A stretch of DNA of 18,830 nt from DAIOHQ01 sp036744635 (GTDB taxonomy: Bacteria > Planctomycetota > Phycisphaerae > Tepidisphaerales > Tepidisphaeraceae), in assembly GCA_036744635.1 (NCBI GenBank), contig DAIOHQ010000079.1:1-18830 (forward strand), in the 5' to 3' direction. The notes under the pieces are model-generated. The model was not told the origin of the DNA. It worked only from the letters and a program-made list of their open reading frames with translations, and did no database searches. Shown here piece by piece: positions 1 through 6,598 of the stretch. Numbering within the stretch: position 1 is the first letter of the stretch; each line of letters starts with the position of its first letter. The position numbers and the translations under genes were made by a program.

Positions 1-90
1 AGTACCGGGCGAGGGGGCCGGAAAAAGACGGTTGCCAAAAACATGCGCTACACCCTCGGAAATGGCGGGGCTTCTATCAGCGCGTGAATT

Positions 91-99
91 TGCTATAAT
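91..99 (+). promoter_or_regulatory. Extended -10 promoter candidate for the HAD phosphatase gene
   Basis: The stretch TGCTATAAT is a perfect TGn-extended -10 element (TATAAT at 94-99). It lies about 60 nt before the preferred ATG and points the right way. The predicted transcription start is near 106, which gives a leader of about 54 nt. No good -35 hexamer is seen at 16-18 nt spacing, but extended -10 promoters often lack one. The remainder of positions 1-90 shows nothing recognisable. Confidence 0.5.
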
Positions 100-159
100 G
101 CCACGAGCATTTCGCGATCCTTCTAATCCTATGCCGCTGTCGCTTTGCTGGCCGACGTG

Positions 160-1035
160 ATGATGCCAAACGTTCCAACCTCCCGCAGACGCCCGCGCCG
201 GCTTCGGCCGCGGAATTTGTCGCTGCGCCATCCCATCCGGCTGGTCGTGATCGACCTCGACGGCACCCTGCTCGACGACTCCAAGCGGATCAGCCAGCAG
301 ACCATCAAGGCGCTGCTCGACCTGCCCCAGCGCGGCGTCAAGGTGATCGTCGCCTCAGCACGCCCCCCGCGCAGCGTGCGGGCGATCTATCAACAGCTCG
401 CTCTCGATACCTGGCAGATCAATTACAACGGAGCGCTGATCTGGGATGAACCCAATAGCGAGGTCATATTCCATCGACCCTTGGCCGGCGCGCTGGCGCG
501 TTCCATCGTCGAGCAGGCCCGGCAACTTCATCCCGGCATTCTGGTCACCTGCGAGATCCTCGATCGCTGGTACACCGACCGTTTCGAGCAGACCTACACC
601 ACCGCCACCGGCCGGTTGTTCAAGCCGGACGTGGTCGCTCCGCTCGACACCTTCTGCGACCGGCCAATCACCAAGCTGATGCTCCTGGGGCCGCCGGAGG
701 TGATCGGGCAACTCGAACCGGTGGTGTCCGGGTGGCATCCGAAGGAGATCGCCACCGTCCGTACCGATCCCGAGCTGATTCAGATCATGCACCGGCGGGT
801 GGGTAAATCGGCGGCGCTGCGACAGGTCGCCCGGCACTACGAGATTCCCCTGCACGAGGTGATGGCCATCGGCGATGCCCCAAACGATGTGGGTATGCTC
901 CAACTCGCCGGCGTCTCCATCGCGATGAACAACGCCCACCCGCTGGTCAAGCGGGTGGCCGACTGGATCGCCCCCAGCAACAACGACCACGGCGTCTGCG
1001 CCGCCCTTGCCCGCTACGGTCTGTGCAGTGCGTGA
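160..1035 (+). CDS. HAD superfamily IIB (Cof-type) phosphatase
   Basis: A soluble HAD hydrolase of the Cof/IIB type, which dephosphorylates small substrates such as sugar phosphates or nucleotides; the substrate cannot be told here. Numbered from ATG 160 (291 aa), motif I is DLDGTLLDD with Asp32 as nucleophile and Asp34 as acid/base. Motif III Lys is in GKSAAL (about K216). Motif IV is GDAPND (238-243), followed by the usual Cof tail ending in SNNDHGVCAAL. The IIB cap lies between motifs I and III. Length is close to the family norm of about 270. An in-frame TTG at 145 would add five residues, and ATG 163 is the alternative; either way an Arg-rich stretch of about 20 residues precedes the fold, which is longer than usual. 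No Shine-Dalgarno sequence is visible. It stands alone, convergent with the large minus-strand operon, so it is probably unrelated to it. An extended -10 element lies at 91-99. Confidence 0.9.
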   Translation: MMPNVPTSRRRPRRLRPRNLSLRHPIRLVVIDLDGTLLDDSKRISQQTIKALLDLPQRGVKVIVASARPPRSVRAIYQQLALDTWQINYNGALIWDEPNSEVIFHRPLAGALARSIVEQARQLHPGILVTCEILDRWYTDRFEQTYTTATGRLFKPDVVAPLDTFCDRPITKLMLLGPPEVIGQLEPVVSGWHPKEIATVRTDPELIQIMHRRVGKSAALRQVARHYEIPLHEVMAIGDAPNDVGMLQLAGVSIAMNNAHPLVKRVADWIAPSNNDHGVCAALARYGLCSA

Positions 1036-1060
1036 ATAGCTGATACCTCCCGCACGAACG

Positions 1061-1118
1061 TGTAGGGTGGGCGTATTCGCCCACCATTCGGACGGTGGGC
1101 GGGTACGCCCACCCTACA
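1061..1118. repeat. Full copy of the GTAGGGTGGGCG palindromic element (intergenic)
   Basis: This is a 58-nt palindrome. Positions 1061-1085 pair with 1094-1118 over 25 positions, with only two T·G wobbles and an 8-nt loop. The outer 15 pairs are perfect. Each half is also a hairpin on its own (GGTGGGCG 1066-1073 with CGCCCACC 1078-1085, and 1094-1101 with 1106-1113), so a cruciform or a double hairpin is possible. It fills the gap between the convergent HAD and DUF58 genes and could block or stop transcription from both sides. No T-run follows it, so it is not a standard intrinsic terminator. Related copies lie inside genes at 4856-4913, 6541-6567 and 11119-11180. Confidence 0.9.
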
Positions 1119-1161
1119 GAATCTTTGGGGCTGCCTGGGGCACGAGCACCTTTATACCACA

Positions 1162-2205
1162 TCACTTCCGCAGGCCGGTGCGCTGCTGGAGGTACGCGAA
1201 AAGCGCCTGCTCATACGGAGTCCGGGTGTTGATGGGCTGGTAGTCGATGCCCATCTCCGTCAATCGCTTGCGATAGAGCGTCGTCAGTTCCTTGACGTGC
1301 TCCAGATAGCTGTTACGCACGGCCGCGGGGTCCACTTCCATTTCCTCGCTGGTCTCCAGGTCGCGGAAGAGCGTTGAGCCATCAAACGGAAAATTCATCT
1401 CCGCGGCATCCATCACGTGGAACACGATCACATCGTGGTTGCGGCTGCCGATCATGCGAATCGCCTTCACCGTCTGTTCGGGATCGTCGATCAAGTCGCT
1501 GATGAGAACGACCAGGCTGCGGCGCTTGAGGTTGCGCATGATCGCGCGGAGGCTGGTGGTGAGATCGGTCTGGCCGGCCGGCGGGTTCTGGATCATCACC
1601 CGCATGAGCTGGGTCAGGTGCGACCCGCGGCTGCGCGGAGGAACCTGAATGCCCGGGCGGGCGCCGATCAGAGTCAGGCCGACCGCATCCTGCTGCTTGA
1701 GCATCATGTACGACAGACAGGTGGCCAGGAAACACGAATAGTCCCACTTGGTCAGCCCACCGGTGCCGAAGGCCATCGAGGCAGAGCGGTCGAGCAGGAT
1801 GTGGCAGCGGACGTTGGTCTCTTCCTCGTAGCGCTTGATGTAGTAGTGATCGGTGCGGGCGAAGAGAAACCAGTCGAGGAACTTCAGGTCATCACCCGGC
1901 ACGTATTCGCGATGGTCGGCGAACTCCACGGAAAAGCCGTGAAACGGACTTTTGTGGAGCCCGGAAATGAAGCCTTCCACCACCAGCCTGGCCACCAGCG
2001 GCGACAGGCCGAAGCGGGCGAGGACGGCCGGATCGAGATAGCGCTTCGGATTGTCATCCTTCATCACCTCGGTGGTGACGGCGAGGGGACCGGGTCTGCT
2101 CATGCGCTGGCGCAGCGATGCCAGGAATGAGCGCAGCGGCCCAGCGCCTCGGGTCAGGATGTCGCGGCCGGGACCAGCAGAAGATGCGGTGGGGACTTTG
2201 GTCAT
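1162..2205 (-). CDS. DUF58 family protein (VWA-like partner of MoxR)
   Basis: A DUF58 protein of 347 aa, predicted cytoplasmic with no membrane segment. The family signature REYxPGDDLKFLDW is at about 99-112, preceded by GFSVEFADH. A VWA-like region follows with a MIDAS-type DxSxS motif (D139, S141, S143), then LVVLISDL in the second half. DUF58 proteins pair with MoxR ATPases, whose gene lies immediately upstream. The family core begins near MKDDNPKRYLDP, so the first 47 residues are an unusual extension and ATG 2064 is a credible alternative start. The extension keeps a coding-like bias for G or C at third codon positions, so the longer start is kept with reservation. No Shine-Dalgarno sequence is seen at 2205; the sequence before it is pyrimidine-rich on the coding strand. 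It is the last gene of the operon. The BatA/VWA membrane proteins that often follow in such clusters are absent. Confidence 0.93.
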   Translation of the reverse strand: MTKVPTASSAGPGRDILTRGAGPLRSFLASLRQRMSRPGPLAVTTEVMKDDNPKRYLDPAVLARFGLSPLVARLVVEGFISGLHKSPFHGFSVEFADHREYVPGDDLKFLDWFLFARTDHYYIKRYEEETNVRCHILLDRSASMAFGTGGLTKWDYSCFLATCLSYMMLKQQDAVGLTLIGARPGIQVPPRSRGSHLTQLMRVMIQNPPAGQTDLTTSLRAIMRNLKRRSLVVLISDLIDDPEQTVKAIRMIGSRNHDVIVFHVMDAAEMNFPFDGSTLFRDLETSEEMEVDPAAVRNSYLEHVKELTTLYRKRLTEMGIDYQPINTRTPYEQALFAYLQQRTGLRK

Positions 2206-2213
2206 GGGAGGAG

Positions 2214-2262
2214 ACGTGAAACATGAAGAGCAAAGTCAGCCGCACCTCTTCAGGTTTCACGT
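2214..2262. repeat. 17-bp inverted repeat between the MoxR and DUF58 genes
   Basis: The left arm ACGTGAAACATGAAGAG (2214-2230) and right arm CTCTTCAGGTTTCACGT (2246-2262) pair with one mismatch around a 15-nt loop. The hairpin fills most of the 67-nt gap between the MoxR stop and the upstream-most DUF58 start, the longest gap in the operon. It may reduce DUF58 output, protect the upstream mRNA, or be a dispersed repeat like the others nearby. No T-run follows it. Confidence 0.8.
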
Positions 2263-2272
2263 TTCTGCATTG

Positions 2273-3304
2273 TCAGGCCGTCTTCCGCTCCGGTACGCGC
2301 TGCAGGAGCTGCTTGATGATCGCATCGGTGCTGGTTCCCTCGGCCTGGGCCATGAAGCTGGGCGAAATGCGGTGCCGCAGCACCGGCAGCGCCAGATGCC
2401 GCACGTCATCGCAGGAGACATTCGTCCGCCCATTGAGCGCTGCGTAGGTCTTGGCGCACAGGATCAATGCCTGCGATGCCCGCGGGCCGGCGCCCCATCC
2501 GATCTGGTCCTTCACGAAATCCATCGCCTCCGGCTCATTGGGACGCGAGGCGCGCACGAGATCGACCGCATAGCCGGTCACGTGCCTGGCCACCGGGATG
2601 CTGCGCACCAGGCGCTGCAGATCCAGCAGCGTCTCCTGATCGAGCACCGATGACACTTCGGCCGCCTCGTTCATCGTCGTCCGGTCCACGATCGACTCTT
2701 CCTCTTCGAGCTTGGGATAGCCGATCATCGTATTCAGCAGGAAGCGGTCCTTCTGCGCCTCGGGCAGGGGATATGTGCCTTCCTGGTCGATCGGATTCTG
2801 CGTGGCCAGGACAAAAAATGGTTTGGAAAGCTGGTAGGTCTTGCCGCCGGCCGTCACTTCCTTTTCCTGCATCGCCTGCAGCAGCGCCGCCTGTGTCTTG
2901 GGCGGGGTGCGGTTGATTTCATCGGCCAGGATGATGTTGGTGAAGACCGGTCCTGAGACGAACACCGTCACGCGCTTGCCGGTGGTATGGTCTTCCTCGA
3001 TCACATTGGTGCCGATGATGTCGGAGGGCATCAGGTCGGGGGTGAACTGGATGCGGTTGAACTTGAGGGTCAGCAGCCGTGCCAGCGTGTTGATCATCAG
3101 CGTCTTGGCCAGCCCCGGCACGCCCTCCAGCAGGTTATGCCCGCCGGCGAAGATGGTGATGAGCAATTCATCCAGGACCTCCTGCTGGCCGACGACGATC
3201 TTGCTGAAGCCCTGCAGCATCTTGTCGCGATAACCATGGAGTGCGGCGATCCGCTGCTCGATCTTCTGTTCGGTTTTGTGCGGTCTTGCGTCGATGACGG
3301 TCAT
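2273..3304 (-). CDS. moxR: MoxR family AAA+ ATPase
   Basis: A 343-aa cytoplasmic AAA+ ATPase of the MoxR family, which acts as a chaperone or remodeler in maturing partner complexes, usually with VWA-domain proteins. Walker A is GVPGLAKT (61-68). Walker B is IILADEINR (124-132), followed by the MoxR-typical PPKTQAALLQAMQE. Sensor 1 is ATQNP (167-171). The PLPEAQKDRF segment (179-188) is also diagnostic. Length matches the family. The start is supported by AGGAA (3309-3313 on the plus strand) five nt before ATG, in the 13-nt gap after the DUF4159 stop. It sits between a tandem DUF4159 gene and a DUF58 gene. All nucleotide-binding motifs look intact, so an active ATPase is expected; its client here is unknown. 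Confidence 0.97.
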   Translation of the reverse strand: MTVIDARPHKTEQKIEQRIAALHGYRDKMLQGFSKIVVGQQEVLDELLITIFAGGHNLLEGVPGLAKTLMINTLARLLTLKFNRIQFTPDLMPSDIIGTNVIEEDHTTGKRVTVFVSGPVFTNIILADEINRTPPKTQAALLQAMQEKEVTAGGKTYQLSKPFFVLATQNPIDQEGTYPLPEAQKDRFLLNTMIGYPKLEEEESIVDRTTMNEAAEVSSVLDQETLLDLQRLVRSIPVARHVTGYAVDLVRASRPNEPEAMDFVKDQIGWGAGPRASQALILCAKTYAALNGRTNVSCDDVRHLALPVLRHRISPSFMAQAEGTSTDAIIKQLLQRVPERKTA

Positions 3305-3308
3305 TGGT

Positions 3309-3313
3309 TTCCT
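3309..3313 (-). promoter_or_regulatory. Ribosome binding site of the MoxR gene
   Basis: AGGAA on the minus strand, ending 4 nt before the ATG at 3304, lies entirely in the 13-nt gap after the DUF4159 stop codon. It fixes the MoxR start. Confidence 0.65.
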
Positions 3314-3317
3314 GATG

Positions 3318-4949
3318 TTAGTGACTGAGGGAATAGGTCATGATGTTGATCGCGATGCGCAGCGCATCATCCGGCGTCAGGCCCTTGGCATAGGCGTTGG
3401 ATTCGTGATTCAAGGCGCTCTGAAAATCGAAGGGGGTATAGAGCACGACCAGGCGATCATCGACAAACAGGCCATAAAACGCCGGATATTCCAAGGTGGG
3501 ATCATCGCGCTGCGCCGGCGGCGTATACGCGACCCGGCCAATCGCGTTCCATCCCATGGCAAACAACGGATGGCTCGGCGGCAGTTTCACAAGCTGGGCA
3601 TCCGGCAACACGCGCTTCATCTCGCGCCGAAACGCCGTGTCGAACGGCTTCAGTCCGGCGGCGGCGCTGGCCACCAGCATCCCGCCCCGCGCCAGGTAAT
3701 TGTGCAGGTTCTGCGCCTCTTCCGGCGAAAGTTCGAAATCATAATGGCCGGTCATGAAGACCAGCGGATAATTGCCAATTTTGGCATCGGCCAGGTCCAC
3801 CACCCGCGGCGCATAATCCACGTCGATCTCGGTATTTTCCTTCAGCCCCTGCAACAGGCTGTTCTGCAGCGCAGGATTGTCATCCCAGCTTCCGGTGTAG
3901 CGGGCCTCGGCGAAGCGGACGACGTCGCCCGGTTTGGTCTTGCCGGCATAGATGGGAAATTCCTGGGCGAGAAACTTTCCGTACTCGGTGATCCCCAGCA
4001 CGTAACTCACCAGGTTCACCCCCAGGCGCACGGCGGACTCACCGACAATGTGCTTGCCGGCGGGAAAATACTGCCCTTCGCTCCACGCCGTCCCCAGCCC
4101 GCCAGGCACGAGGATCACCGCGGCGCGGGTGCCGATATCCAGCGAGTAGATCTCCGGCGCCTTCAGCATCTGCACCCCGTTCACCAGCATCGTCAGGTCT
4201 TTGATGCGATACCGGCCATTGTAAATCGGATGGTCGGGCGGGAGTTTCATGAACGTCTTCTGCGGAAAGACCTTCCGCATTTCGCGCACCACCGCGATGT
4301 TGAACTCATCCAGCCCCCGCGCGGCATTGAACAGAATCGTCCCGCCGTCGAGGATAAACTTGCGCAGGTTCTTGACCTCGGCCTCCCCGAGGGTGAAGTC
4401 ATAGTCGCCGGTCATGTAGAGCAGCGGAATGTCAACCGGATCAAATCCCCCCGCCGCCAGCGGTCTGACCGCATATTGATAATTGTTGCCGTCGGCCAGC
4501 CGCTCGTTGGCAAAATGCATGATCTGGGAGCCGTCGTTCTTGAAGCTCTCCCACTGATCGAACGTTTCCTGCCTGCCATCGGGATAGAGATACTGCAGCT
4601 TCTCCCCGTACTGCACCTTGTACATCACCGTAAGGGAAGTGGGCGGCGGCGGCTGGCGTTCCTGCGTCTTGCGCATGGTCGGCCCCATTCCGTCCATAAT
4701 GTCGGTTTCCTCGCCGCTGGTCTGCGTGCGCGGCGGCGCCTTGGCGGCCGGGGGCGGCTTGCTGTCGGGAGGAGGAATGTTCACCTTGCGCTGGCCAAAC
4801 GCCGCGCCTGGCGCCGCAAGCACACACACCATAAGCGCAAGCACGAGAATGACCCGTAGGGTGGGCGTACCCGCCCACCGTGAGCCAGAGGTGGGCGAGT
4901 ACGCCCACCCAACCCTCTGAAAACTGGAGGCTGGCGGCTGTTTGTTCAT
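3318..4949 (-). CDS. Secreted protein with two tandem DUF4159 domains
   Basis: A 543-aa protein with an N-terminal signal sequence (hydrophobic core about 32-50, possible cleavage after AAFG). A proline-rich linker (58-105) follows, then two DUF4159 copies at about 109-330 and 340-543. Each copy carries the motif MTG(D/H)YDF (179-185 and 399-405), an LRKFILDGGTILF or LHNYLARGGMLVA segment, an EM(R/K)RV segment and a (P)PDHP or PPSHP motif. From memory, DUF4159 is placed among glutamine-amidotransferase-like folds; no catalytic triad is recognised here and the function is unknown. The start is ATG 4949, which overlaps the upstream stop as ATGA and has a strong GGAGGTGA at 4957-4964. In-frame readthrough to 5000 is possible but unnecessary. 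Residues about 13-31 are encoded by a palindromic repeat, so the signal-peptide n-region is repeat-derived. It precedes MoxR by 13 nt. Confidence 0.9.
   Translation of the reverse strand: MNKQPPASSFQRVGWAYSPTSGSRWAGTPTLRVILVLALMVCVLAAPGAAFGQRKVNIPPPDSKPPPAAKAPPRTQTSGEETDIMDGMGPTMRKTQERQPPPPTSLTVMYKVQYGEKLQYLYPDGRQETFDQWESFKNDGSQIMHFANERLADGNNYQYAVRPLAAGGFDPVDIPLLYMTGDYDFTLGEAEVKNLRKFILDGGTILFNAARGLDEFNIAVVREMRKVFPQKTFMKLPPDHPIYNGRYRIKDLTMLVNGVQMLKAPEIYSLDIGTRAAVILVPGGLGTAWSEGQYFPAGKHIVGESAVRLGVNLVSYVLGITEYGKFLAQEFPIYAGKTKPGDVVRFAEARYTGSWDDNPALQNSLLQGLKENTEIDVDYAPRVVDLADAKIGNYPLVFMTGHYDFELSPEEAQNLHNYLARGGMLVASAAAGLKPFDTAFRREMKRVLPDAQLVKLPPSHPLFAMGWNAIGRVAYTPPAQRDDPTLEYPAFYGLFVDDRLVVLYTPFDFQSALNHESNAYAKGLTPDDALRIAINIMTYSLSH
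4856..4913. repeat. Full GTAGGGTGGGCG palindrome inside the DUF4159 signal peptide region
   Basis: Positions 4859-4879 pair with 4890-4910 over 21 positions with one mismatch and a 10-nt loop. The element begins about 36 nt inside the gene and is translated in frame as VGWAYSPT, a short linker, then RWAGTPTL, after which the hydrophobic core of the signal peptide starts at once. In the mRNA it would place a strong hairpin just downstream of the start codon. Confidence 0.9.
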
Positions 4950-6598
4950 GGCACCGTCACCTCCAGCGTGGGCGCGGGATTGTTTGGGTCGCACTGCCAC
5001 TTGTCGGTTGGCGCTACCCGGACGCTCTTGAGCAATTTTCCCGGCGTCTTCCCGTCCCCCGGCCCGATGACCGACACATCATAGTACGGCGCTGGAATGG
5101 TCTTCTTGTCCGCCCCGATGCTCCACCCCGCCACCACCAGCGGCGTCTGCGCCCGCGGCGGAGCGGTCAAGCCCTGCTCGTTGAGATGCGCTGGTGAATT
5201 GCGCACGTTCAAATCTGTCTTCCCCCCCGCCACCGCCGCCGCACCGCCGGAAACGTCGGCCGTCTTCACCTCGACCACCGAACCTTCCGGATAGCGTCCG
5301 CTTACCTTCACTTGCAGGAACTGCATCGACGCCACCCACGGCATCACCGGCGGCGGCACGGCATCCAGCTTGATCTTGTCGTCCGGAATGTTGCAGTTGA
5401 GCAGCGTGACCCCCGCCTGCTGGTTCAGCGACAGGGCGCACCCATCCTTGGCCACCTCGCCGATGTGGCAATTGGTGAACTGCATGGTCGAGTAGTAAAA
5501 CTCAAAATAGACCTTCGAGCCATCGATGGTAGTGTCTTCCACCACGCCCGTGGCCGTGTGCCCGCTCAGGCCGATGGCGCAATTAGTAATTTTGTTCCCC
5601 TTCATCATTGCCGTGCGACCGTGCCAGTGCAGCCCGCGGGCGCAGCCGTCGATCACGTTGTCGATGGCGGTCGAATCGACGTCGTTTTGAATCTGGATCC
5701 CCACGGCATATCCCGCTCCGCTTACGCGATTTCCCTTCACTTCTCCAAGTTTACAACTATCCAGAAGGATGGCTGGCTGTCCCACACTTAGCTTTCCGCA
5801 GTCAAAGCGGTTGCCGCGCACCGCCGGCGTATCGCAGGTGGCCAGGTACATCCGGCAAATGCCGTTGAAGGAATTGCCGATGACATTCAGCCGCTGGTTC
5901 GCCTTGGCGCCGGTGTTGTCGATGGAGCGCACTTCCATGCCAACGTCGATCAGCCGCGCGTACTGCAGGTCAAGCATCACGTCCGAGTCGGCAAGGATCT
6001 TTCCCAGGACATGCGGTGGGGCGGGGAGCGCCGGGGCCTCGGGGGTGCCGGCGGCGGGGGTCTGCGGCTGCGGTGTAGTGAAAGTGATGTTGCGCCCCTC
6101 CGCCGGCAGTTCCTTGTTTCCATACACCAGCAGCGCGCCATTGGGCATCAGCCGAATGGTGCGCTCGTCATCGGTCGGCCCGGCCAGCCGGAACTCAACC
6201 GCCCCTTTGATCGCCTCGCTGGCGTCGATCTTGATCGTGCCATAAGACTCCACCAACCCGGCGACGGTGAACGTGCATTTCGCTTCCCCCGCCTTGAAAC
6301 TCAGCACGCTTTCCGGATCGAGATAGAGCTGTTTGCAGGTGGTCCGGCCGGCGTCATTACCGTCGAAAACAACCGAGTCGCGCATCGCGATCACCGCCAC
6401 GTCATCCGCGGCCGGCACCTTCCCCCCGTGCCAGGTTTCCGCATCCGACCAGTTTCCCCCGCCAGTTCCGTTGGAATGAATCTCCTCGCCGCGCGCAACT
6501 GCCGCGATCACCATGCAGCCGATGATCAGCCCCATCACATGTAGGGTGGGCGCGCTCACCCACCATGTCCGGCGCGTAAAACGACCTGCATCATTCAT
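4946..6598 (-). CDS. Secreted right-handed parallel beta-helix protein with a G8-like N-terminal segment
   Basis: A 550-aa exported protein. The hydrophobic core lies at about 21-36; IIGC at 25-28 resembles a weak lipobox, so a lipoprotein cannot be excluded. Residues about 40-140 (GGNWSDAETWHGGKVPAADD and onward) resemble G8-type or autotransporter-associated leader strands found before beta-helices. Residues about 205-385 show repeated short strands with N-rich turns (NVIGNSFNG, AVRGNRFDCG, EVKGNRVSG, AIDNVIDGC, MMKGNKITNC), typical of NosD-like or pectate-lyase-like helices. The C-terminal part is beta-rich and unassigned. No catalytic residues were recognised, so binding or scaffolding is as likely as polysaccharide cleavage. 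The start ATG 6598 overlaps the previous stop (ATGA). The frame stays open up to 6907, but that stretch lies inside the preceding gene and looks non-coding. Residues about 11-19 come from a half copy of the palindromic repeat. The stop overlaps the DUF4159 start. Confidence 0.8.
   Translation of the reverse strand: MNDAGRFTRRTWWVSAPTLHVMGLIIGCMVIAAVARGEEIHSNGTGGGNWSDAETWHGGKVPAADDVAVIAMRDSVVFDGNDAGRTTCKQLYLDPESVLSFKAGEAKCTFTVAGLVESYGTIKIDASEAIKGAVEFRLAGPTDDERTIRLMPNGALLVYGNKELPAEGRNITFTTPQPQTPAAGTPEAPALPAPPHVLGKILADSDVMLDLQYARLIDVGMEVRSIDNTGAKANQRLNVIGNSFNGICRMYLATCDTPAVRGNRFDCGKLSVGQPAILLDSCKLGEVKGNRVSGAGYAVGIQIQNDVDSTAIDNVIDGCARGLHWHGRTAMMKGNKITNCAIGLSGHTATGVVEDTTIDGSKVYFEFYYSTMQFTNCHIGEVAKDGCALSLNQQAGVTLLNCNIPDDKIKLDAVPPPVMPWVASMQFLQVKVSGRYPEGSVVEVKTADVSGGAAAVAGGKTDLNVRNSPAHLNEQGLTAPPRAQTPLVVAGWSIGADKKTIPAPYYDVSVIGPGDGKTPGKLLKSVRVAPTDKWQCDPNNPAPTLEVTVP
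4957..4964 (-). promoter_or_regulatory. Strong ribosome binding site of the DUF4159 gene
   Basis: GGAGGTGA on the minus strand, ending 7 nt before ATG 4949. It lies inside the 3' end of the beta-helix gene. Together with the ATGA overlap it decides the DUF4159 start and suggests reinitiation plus independent loading. Confidence 0.75.
6541..6567. repeat. Half copy of the GTAGGGTGGGCG element in the beta-helix gene
   Basis: GTAGGGTGGGCG followed by CGCT and CACCCACC forms one hairpin (6545-6552 with 6557-6564, one G·A mismatch). It corresponds to one half of the full element. It is translated as TWWVSAPTL in the same frame as the second half of the other genic copies, and it ends directly before the signal-peptide core. 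Confidence 0.8.

Noticed and set aside
1061..1118. Standard rho-independent terminator between HAD and DUF58
   Set aside because: The stem is strong but no T-run follows on either strand, and the same element occurs inside genes.
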